From the NCBI GenBank assembly GCA_945861385.1, contig CAMAUI010000001.1, forward strand, positions 1-64,000: 64,000 nt of DNA, in the 5' to 3' direction. Of the stretch, positions 58,792-64,000 are shown one piece after another. How positions within the stretch are numbered: position 1 is the stretch's first letter; every line of letters begins with the position of its first letter. The stretch is from Prosthecobacter debontii. Its GTDB lineage: Bacteria > Verrucomicrobiota > Verrucomicrobiia > Chthoniobacterales > Chthoniobacteraceae. The position numbers and the translations under genes are program-made. The notes beneath the pieces were generated by a model that made no database searches, was not told the DNA's origin, and worked only from the letters and a program-made list of their open reading frames with translations.

Positions 58792-60339
58792 TCAGCAGCG
58801 TTGGAAGACTGGCGAGGCGAGCAGCAGCGCGAGGCCGTCGCCGGATTTCAGAAAGGCGTCGCTCTCCGCCGCGCCCGGCTGGCGGTTGAGCACCGTGGCC
58901 ATCATCGCCACGTCGCTGCCGATCTGGCGTTGCAGTTTCGTCCGCTCGATCCGCGTGCCGCCGATCTGGTTGTTCGCGAGCGCGAGCGCGAACTTCCACC
59001 GCCACAGCAGCGTCGCGTGCCAGTGGCCGGCCTCGAGCGGGTACCCATCGGGCGTCGGGTAGCGGAACGGAGCCTGCCCCATCTTTTCGAGATACGAGAG
59101 CAGCGGAAGCTGCGCGTCGGTATGCGCGTTCGTCGCGCGCAGCGCGGAGACGACGAAATGAAACGGGCGCTTCAATTTCCCGCCCGCGGATGCGCGAAAC
59201 TCCCGCGTGGCGAATAGCGCCCGCAGCGTCGTCTTGATGTCGCCCTTGCTGTCCGAGAAAGCCCGCGCGACGGAATCCACGGCGGCGGTGGGCGGTTCGT
59301 CGGCGATGAAGCGCGTGCAGAGCTTCGTCGCGAGGTAGCGCGCGGTGCTCGGGTGCGAGGCGACGATCTCGATGACGCGATCAATGTCACCCGCGCCGAG
59401 CCCGGCGGGGATCTCGTGGCCGAGCACGCGCTTCGCGTTGTCGTCGTGGCATTCCTTTTCAAAATGCACCTCCCCGCGCATGTTGAACGGCTTCCATTCG
59501 TGCGGGCGCTCGGCGAGCTTCTTGAGGTTGAGCAGCTCCCATCTGCGCGTGTCCTGCTTTTTGGAGCGCAGCGTCCAGCCGGTGAGGCAGCGCGCGACTT
59601 CCATCACATCCTGCTGGGTGTAGCCGCCGTGGACGCCGAGCGTGTGCAGCTCCATCAGCTCGCGCGCGTAGTTTTCGTTCGGCTTGTCGCCGGGCTCACG
59701 AACCGCGTTGGCCTGGCCGTCGAGATACCAGATCATCGCCGGGCTGAGCGCGCTTGCGCGGAGCATGTCGCGGAAGTTCCCGAGCGCGTGCCGGCGGATG
59801 ACATCGCGGTCGTCACCCGGCTTGCTCCAGTGGCAGTCGCCCTTGCCCGGATCTATGTTGAAGTGGTCGCTCCAAAACTCGCACATGACCTCGAAGAGCT
59901 GGCGGCGGCTGTAGATGGCGCGGAGCGTCGTGACGCGGCGGAGGATCGGCGGAAGCGATTCGTCATCCTCCTCGTAGTGCTCCCCGAGCGGTTCACACCA
60001 AAGATCGGTGAAACGCGCGGTCGCACGGTCGCAGAGCGTGTCGTCAATCGTCTCCGGCGCGAGTTGTTCCTCGATGAACGCATCCACGCCCGCCGCCGCG
60101 ACGTGCGCGTAGTCGCCGGGAACGGGGCCGAAGGTGAGCCGGTTCAGCACGTGCGCGACGGGATCAATGGTGGCGTTCGGCGGCGGGGTGAGCGGGCCGT
60201 CGAGCGGGCGCGAGAGGCCGAAGCCGAGCATCTGCCCGGCATTTTTTATCCAGCCCTGCGCGATGCGCAGGATTGCCGCGCTAAACACCAGCGCAGCGGC
60301 GCCGGTGACGACAAATTCGCGGCGGCTGGTTTTCTTCAC
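58792..60339 (-). CDS. DUF1800 protein with a Tat signal
   Basis: 515 residues from GTG 60339. The N-terminus reads MKKTSRREFVVTGAAALVFSAAILRIAQG, a twin-arginine signal. The body has VLNRLTFGPVPGDYAHVAAAGVDAFIEEQL, FEVMCEFWSDHFNID, NENYARELMELHTLGVHGGYTQQDVMEVARCLTGW, the DUF1800 signature motifs. Such proteins pair with DUF1501 proteins in tandem; reaction unknown. Its GTG overlaps the stop of the upstream membrane protein gene (GTGA), showing translational coupling. Confidence 0.92.
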   Translation of the reverse strand: MKKTSRREFVVTGAAALVFSAAILRIAQGWIKNAGQMLGFGLSRPLDGPLTPPPNATIDPVAHVLNRLTFGPVPGDYAHVAAAGVDAFIEEQLAPETIDDTLCDRATARFTDLWCEPLGEHYEEDDESLPPILRRVTTLRAIYSRRQLFEVMCEFWSDHFNIDPGKGDCHWSKPGDDRDVIRRHALGNFRDMLRASALSPAMIWYLDGQANAVREPGDKPNENYARELMELHTLGVHGGYTQQDVMEVARCLTGWTLRSKKQDTRRWELLNLKKLAERPHEWKPFNMRGEVHFEKECHDDNAKRVLGHEIPAGLGAGDIDRVIEIVASHPSTARYLATKLCTRFIADEPPTAAVDSVARAFSDSKGDIKTTLRALFATREFRASAGGKLKRPFHFVVSALRATNAHTDAQLPLLSYLEKMGQAPFRYPTPDGYPLEAGHWHATLLWRWKFALALANNQIGGTRIERTKLQRQIGSDVAMMATVLNRQPGAAESDAFLKSGDGLALLLASPVFQRC

Positions 60340-60827
60340 GGAAGCGCGGGAGCGGCGGCGCTGGATTTCCAGGGCTTTGCCAGCAGGAACGCGCCGAAGC
60401 CGCTCGCAAGACCGATGGGCGCCACGATGATCCATCCAAGCCCCGGCGTGATGAAGCACAGTCCGAGGACCACCCCGCCGCGCATCGCCTGGTTCCAGCG
60501 TTCCGCGTCCTCGCCGCACAGCCGCCTGCCGATGTGCATGGCAAGGCCGGCCGTGCCGACGAATGAAATGAGCAGCGGAACCGCCGCCACCAGCAACACA
60601 AAGCCGGCGCCGCCTTTTCCAAGCGCAGCCAGGACGACCACCAGCATGACCCCGAATGTGGCGATACCCACGAGCGCGCAGCGCACAGGCCGCTCGGCGA
60701 TCTGCTGGCGGCATGCATCCGTGGTTTTCACGAACAAGCCCGCGGCGGCGATCCAGTATGCGAGGAGGACCAGGAAAAAACCGAGGACGACCGACAGGAT
60801 TGTGAGAACCATTCCGGTGTAAGGCAT
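60336..60827 (-). CDS. Multi-helix membrane protein heading the DUF1800/DUF1501 operon
   Basis: 163 residues with four likely helices: about 6-30 (VLTILSVVLGFFLVLLAYWIAAAGLFV), 50-70 (ALVGIATFGVMLVVVLAAL), 75-95 and 120-150 (GVVLGLCFITPGLGWIIVAPIGLASGFGAFLLA). No known domain was recognised. The four-base overlap with the DUF1800 start means the three gene products are probably made together; it may anchor or export the pair. Confidence 0.78.
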   Translation of the reverse strand: MPYTGMVLTILSVVLGFFLVLLAYWIAAAGLFVKTTDACRQQIAERPVRCALVGIATFGVMLVVVLAALGKGGAGFVLLVAAVPLLISFVGTAGLAMHIGRRLCGEDAERWNQAMRGGVVLGLCFITPGLGWIIVAPIGLASGFGAFLLAKPWKSSAAAPALP

Positions 60828-60914
60828 GGTTGCGAGTGTAGCGCCCGAGGAATCAGTGGACAGCCGTTTGTTGGGATTTTCTGGCCGCCGCAGCCGGGTG
60901 CGGAGGGCGGCCAG

Positions 60915-61955
60915 CTACTTCGCGGGAGTGACGCCCGTTGCGCCGAGGAATGGCGGGTCTTCGCGCTGGACGGTCGGGCCTTCGCCGTCCGGGGAGTCGG
61001 CGGGCGTCACGGTGAGATCGTGGATTTTGGCGGCGCGGGAGATGCGGATTTTTAGCGGTTCGTCGGCGACGATGAAAAAGGAGGCGCTCAATACGTCCTC
61101 GGGATTGGCGATCTTCCTGTCGCCGACGCCGAGGATGACGTCGCCGGGGCGCAGGCCGCCGGTGAAGCCGGGGCTGTCCTTGCGGACGTCGCGGATGCGG
61201 GCGTTGCTGCCGTGCTCGGGGGCTTCAGTGACCCGCACGTCCGCGCCGAGCCAGCCTTGCCGGACGCGCCCGGAGGTGCGGAAGTCGCGGAGGACTTTGG
61301 AGGCGGCATCAATCGGGAGGGCGAAGATGCCGTTTTGCTCGCCGACGGTGCCGATGAGGATGCCGATGAGATCGCCGTTGAAATTCAGCACGGGCGAGCC
61401 GCTCTGGCCGCGCTGGACGGGGACGCTGATGCGGATGTGGCGCGTGGCGAAGAAGCGGCCGCGGAATCCGATGTCGAAGCCCGCGACCATGCCGAGGCTC
61501 GGCGAAAGCGGAAGGGCGAGGGGATGGCCGAGGACGATGACGGGGGCGGAAAGCCCGGTTTCCTGCGGTTTGGCGCAGGAGAGGAAGGGGAGGGGTTTCG
61601 TGGCGTCCACTTTCAAGATGGCGAGGCCGCTGCGGGCGTCGGCGAGCAGGCGGGTGGCGGGATATTTGTCCGTGCCGATGGTGACGACGATGTCGTCCGT
61701 CTCGCCGCCGACGCTGTAGGTGGTGAGGAGAGTGCCGTCGGCATCCACGAGGAAGGCGGTGCCGGAGAGGCGTCCGTGGTCGTCGCCGGCCTCGACGCGG
61801 CAGATCGCCTCGCCGCATTTGTCGGTGATGGCACGGATTTGGGCGGTGATCTGAGCGGAGAGATCCGGCTCCGCAGCGGCGAGGGTGCCGCAGGCGGGCA
61901 GTGCGGCGGCGGTGAGCAGGCGGAGGAATTTAGAAACGAATCCGGGACGGTTCAT
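60915..61955 (-). CDS. HtrA/DegP-like protein with degenerate catalytic triad and PDZ domain
   Basis: 346 residues from ATG 61955, overlapping the upstream gene by 26 bp. A signal peptide covers about 1-28. Residues about 50-225 are trypsin-like: GTAFLVDADGTLLTTYSVGG, ARSGLAILKV, VQRGQSGSPVL. The Ser nucleophile remains (Ser185 in GQSGSP). The His of the usual TNxHVV motif is replaced (TTYSVG, Ser81), and the Asp of DLAVLK is Gly110. A PDZ domain follows at about 235-320 (GGLRPGDVILGVGDRKIANPEDVLSAS). Proteolysis is therefore unlikely; a peptide-binding sensor or chaperone role is more probable. Third gene of the sigma operon. Confidence 0.85.
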   Translation of the reverse strand: MNRPGFVSKFLRLLTAAALPACGTLAAAEPDLSAQITAQIRAITDKCGEAICRVEAGDDHGRLSGTAFLVDADGTLLTTYSVGGETDDIVVTIGTDKYPATRLLADARSGLAILKVDATKPLPFLSCAKPQETGLSAPVIVLGHPLALPLSPSLGMVAGFDIGFRGRFFATRHIRISVPVQRGQSGSPVLNFNGDLIGILIGTVGEQNGIFALPIDAASKVLRDFRTSGRVRQGWLGADVRVTEAPEHGSNARIRDVRKDSPGFTGGLRPGDVILGVGDRKIANPEDVLSASFFIVADEPLKIRISRAAKIHDLTVTPADSPDGEGPTVQREDPPFLGATGVTPAK

Positions 61956-62439
61956 AGCTCGCTGGCTGCGTATCAATGACGAACCGCACCGGTATCTCCG
62001 CGCCTGCGAGCGATTCCCTGGTTTCGCGCGGGTGGTTCCGCTGGATCTTTGTGATTTTGAAGTGCGGGTTTCCCTGAAGGTTGAATGCGGGCTCCTGCTG
62101 TGCGACGGGCAGGGCGGGATCCTGTTGCGCGACTTGCGCGAGGGCGACCGATGGCGTGGCGGGGGTGTGCTTTGGCAGTGCGATCTGGATCATGCCGATG
62201 CCGATCATGAGCACCGCGGCCAACGAGCCGGCGTAGGCCCAGTCGCGCTGGGAGGAGGTGAGGAATCCGCCGACCCTGTCGAGGAAGATGCGCCAGGCGG
62301 GGCGGCGCAGCATTTCCTCGCGCTGGCGGCGGTGGACGGCGTGGAGCAGGTCGTCGAAGTAGCCGGGCGGCGGCTGTTCGAAGCGTTTGAGGCGGAGAAG
62401 TGCCTGGAGCTGTTGTTCGTTGAGCTGCTTGTTTTCCAT
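61930..62439 (-). CDS. Anti-sigma-factor-like single-helix membrane protein
   Basis: 169 residues from ATG 62439. The cytoplasmic-side front (MENKQLNEQQLQALLRLKRFEQPPPGYFDDLLHAVHRRQREEMLRR) is helical, followed by one membrane helix at about 67-88 (WAYAGSLAAVLMIGIGMIQIAL) and a periplasmic tail of about 80 residues. Size, layout and place directly after an ECF sigma gene (5 bp) fit an anti-sigma factor, although no ZAS zinc motif is seen. The tail could be read by the HtrA-like protein encoded next. Confidence 0.75.
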   Translation of the reverse strand: MENKQLNEQQLQALLRLKRFEQPPPGYFDDLLHAVHRRQREEMLRRPAWRIFLDRVGGFLTSSQRDWAYAGSLAAVLMIGIGMIQIALPKHTPATPSVALAQVAQQDPALPVAQQEPAFNLQGNPHFKITKIQRNHPRETRESLAGAEIPVRFVIDTQPASYEPSRIRF

Positions 62440-62444
62440 GTGAG

Positions 62445-63053
62445 TCACGAGTTGCTGGTCGGTGCGAATTCGGAGAGCCACGCTTGGAGTTGTTTGTGGG
62501 CGTAGAAAAGCCGGGAGCGGACGGTGCCTTCGCTGAGGCTGAGGATTTTTGCGATCTCCGCGTGGGCCATGCCCTGGATGTCGAACATCGTCACGACGGC
62601 GCGGTGCTCGGGGGTGAGCTTCATCATGGCTTCATTGATCCGCTTTTGAAGTTCGCCGAGGTCGGTCTCGCGCACGGGCGTGAGGTGCGATGTGAGTTCG
62701 GCGAATTCCTTGTCGTTGGCGATGCCGTTGTCCACGTCGTCGAGCGACATGGTCCAGCGGCGGCTGCGTTTTTTGAGGAAATTGAGGGAGGTGTTGACCG
62801 CGATGGAGTGGACCCAGGTGGCGAATTGTGATTTGCCGCGGAAGCCGCCGACGGAGCGGTAGGCCTTGGCCCACACATCCTGCATGAGGTCGTGCGTGTC
62901 CTCGTGGTTCGAGGTCATGTTGTAGATGAGCGAGTAAATGCGTGGGCTGTGCTTGACCACGAGCGTGTCGAAGGCCGTGGCGTCGCCGGCCTGCGAGCGG
63001 GCGACGAGCGCCTCGTCCTCGCGGCGGCTCAGCTCTTTCGGGTCTTGCTCCAT
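62445..63053 (-). CDS. ECF sigma factor
   Basis: 202 residues from ATG 63053; a longer start at 63158 exists but adds unstructured sequence. Region 2 is clear: AFDTLVVKHSPRIYSLIYNMTSNHEDTHDLMQDVWAKAYRSVGGFRGKSQFATWVHSIAVNTSLNFLKKR, including the promoter-melting WAKAYR stretch. Region 4 is LQKRINEAMMKLTPEHRAVVTMFDIQGMAHAEIAKILSLSEGTVRSRLFYAHKQL, the -35-binding helix-turn-helix. No extra C-terminal domain. It should steer RNA polymerase in response to an envelope signal passed through the linked anti-sigma-like protein. Confidence 0.94.
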   Translation of the reverse strand: MEQDPKELSRREDEALVARSQAGDATAFDTLVVKHSPRIYSLIYNMTSNHEDTHDLMQDVWAKAYRSVGGFRGKSQFATWVHSIAVNTSLNFLKKRSRRWTMSLDDVDNGIANDKEFAELTSHLTPVRETDLGELQKRINEAMMKLTPEHRAVVTMFDIQGMAHAEIAKILSLSEGTVRSRLFYAHKQLQAWLSEFAPTSNS

Positions 63054-63243
63054 GGCGCGCGCATCAGCCCTGCCAGCGAACGCCGTGGCAGGGAAGCTTG
63101 AATGTGTCGGAGCAAGGGGCGGCATGAGGGTGGTGAAAGTCAGGCAGGTCGAGGTCATGGTTCACGTTTCCGGGGGCGGGTCAATGCCGGGGATGGCCGG
63201 CACAGCGGCTTGAGCGTTGGCGAATGGGCGGTCATTCGGCTGG

Positions 63244-63271
63244 CTATGACACCGCCAGAGCACCTGTGTTC
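63244..63271 (-). promoter_or_regulatory. Possible self-regulated ECF promoter upstream of the sigma gene
   Basis: Read on the minus strand, GAAC at 63271-63268 is followed after 17 bp by GTCATAG at 63250-63244. GAAC is the most conserved -35 element of ECF promoters, which usually drive their own operon. The spacing is acceptable but the -10 element is only a fair match, and the distance to the ATG (about 190 bp) is long. The remaining 282-bp spacer (63054-63335) holds no gene I can support. Confidence 0.25.
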
Positions 63272-63335
63272 ATAAAAAATCAGCCCTGATCCGTGAACGG
63301 GGAGCGCGGGAAAAAGGTGATTCTTCCGAGGAGGG

Positions 63336-64000
63336 TCACGGTGCCGAGACTTTGGCGCGGAAGAATCCTGTGCCCGGAAGGCCGTTGGAACCGTCGAGGC
63401 TGAAGCTGCGGTATTCGTAGCCTGCGCCGGGAACGGGCAGCCCGGAGGTGAGCGGCCCCACGACATGGGCCGCGGTGAGGGCGGTAAAACCGGGCTGGGT
63501 GCCGCTGGCTTCGATCTCGTAGGTGATGCCTTCGTGTGATGCGGTGGGCGGGGTGGTGCCGCTAAACGCAGGCGTTCCGGCACGCACGGCAACGGTGAGG
63601 ACAAGCTCCTTGGTCGCATCGCCATCAATGTCGCTGTCCTCGGTGCGCGCGAAGACTTTCATATTGTCCGAGCCATTCAGCGGGTCGCCGTCGAAGGCAA
63701 ACTCTGCGAGGTTGATGTGCCCATCTCCGTCGGCATCCTGGCCGGGGGCATTGTTCGCCCCGGTCAATCCACGGTCGGCGGCCCAGGTGTCGTATGGTGT
63801 CGGGCCGGTGCTGGTCAGCGCGAGCACGCCGGTATTTTCGGTGAAGGTCCAAATCCGGGTGCCATCCAGCAGCGTCCAGCTCCCGTCGTTCTCGGGATCA
63901 CCATAGCCGACGACGCTGAACGTGGAGGCGAACGTCTCGTTCAAGGTTGCGACGCTGACCAGGGACCAGGAGCCGGACGTGGCGCTGACTGCGAAGGATT
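63336..64000 (-). CDS. C-terminal part of a large secreted protein, 5' end outside window
   Basis: The frame is open to the right edge; 221 residues are visible. It includes SGSWSLVSVATLNETFAS, DPENDGSWTLLDGTRIWTF and DADGDGHINLAEFAFDGDPLNGSDN. The last is a dockerin/EF-hand-like calcium loop (DADGDGHINLAEF) that commonly ends large verrucomicrobial extracellular proteins together with such beta-rich C-termini. No PEP-CTERM anchor is present at the true C-terminus (FFRAKVSAP). Family as a whole cannot be named from this tail. Confidence 0.8.
   Translation of the reverse strand, partial: SFAVSATSGSWSLVSVATLNETFASTFSVVGYGDPENDGSWTLLDGTRIWTFTENTGVLALTSTGPTPYDTWAADRGLTGANNAPGQDADGDGHINLAEFAFDGDPLNGSDNMKVFARTEDSDIDGDATKELVLTVAVRAGTPAFSGTTPPTASHEGITYEIEASGTQPGFTALTAAHVVGPLTSGLPVPGAGYEYRSFSLDGSNGLPGTGFFRAKVSAP

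Noticed and set aside
1-64000. CRISPR arrays, tRNA or rRNA genes
   Set aside because: No regularly spaced direct repeats, no tRNA cloverleaf with TTC loop and no rRNA-like conserved stretch were found on reading.

Overview
The window looks like chromosomal DNA of a GC-rich member of the Verrucomicrobiota; Chthoniobacterales or a relative is my inference, since no rRNA gene is present. The evidence is the gene mix: a PEP-CTERM protein with autotransporter-associated beta-strand repeats, hybrid GntR/LacI-type regulators, an ExbB/ExbD operon with PD40 and squalene-cyclase-like toroid proteins, a DUF1800/DUF1501 pair, and beta-repeat surface proteins with an N-terminal LE(Q/D)RIAPA motif. No tRNA, rRNA, CRISPR array or recognisable insertion sequence was seen.

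Layout. 1-7312: secreted carbohydrate-related genes (partial DUF6807 protein, sialate O-acetylesterase-like protein), a PEP-CTERM surface protein and a divergent regulator. 7428-17934: a minus-strand operon reading TPR protein, ExbB, ExbD, then two membrane proteins that each join PD40 beta-propeller blades to an alpha/alpha toroid. 18235-19962: a multi-hairpin element, a MoeZ-like E1/rhodanese protein and a Trm112-like protein. 20013-26091: a beta-repeat surface protein followed 16 bp later by a TPR-sulfotransferase-TPR-glycosyltransferase fusion. 26252-31134: an amino-sugar locus (ROK kinase, divergent ROK-like protein, PIG-L deacetylase, NagB) that also holds a MazEF pair. 31253-43376: an AI-2E-type permease fused to a B12-binding-like domain, many small stress or envelope proteins (CsbD, two DUF3309 proteins, small lipoproteins, DUF2934, ferritin-like), a second LE.RIAPA surface protein, an SLC13 transporter and a nucleotidyltransferase cassette. 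43721-45337: a phytoene-desaturase-like oxidoreductase. 45625-56337: a defence-like island with an AbiEii-type cassette, a complete Wadjet/JetABCD-type condensin operon, unknown genes, a DUF1186/SEC-C protein and a metacaspase. 56417-64000: an NlpC/P60-like lipoprotein, a membrane protein/DUF1800/DUF1501 operon, an ECF sigma / anti-sigma-like / degenerate HtrA operon, and the C-terminal part of a large secreted protein.

The most unusual signals are not ordinary genes. Several spacers carry multi-hairpin elements whose stems differ completely while the loops stay TCC-like (or GGA on the other strand). A separate 125-bp palindromic element sits in frame inside the ROK-like coding sequence and adds about 40 residues, in the manner of Rickettsia palindromic elements. 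Other candidates for undescribed biology are the ExbBD/propeller/toroid operon, the surface protein paired with a sulfotransferase-glycosyltransferase fusion, two cassettes of a 74-residue protein overlapping a nucleotidyltransferase, and an HtrA homologue that has lost its catalytic His and Asp but sits in a sigma-factor operon.

Start sites were chosen by reading each gene; where I trimmed a long upstream extension the entry says so. All family assignments come from reading motifs by eye, not from database searches.
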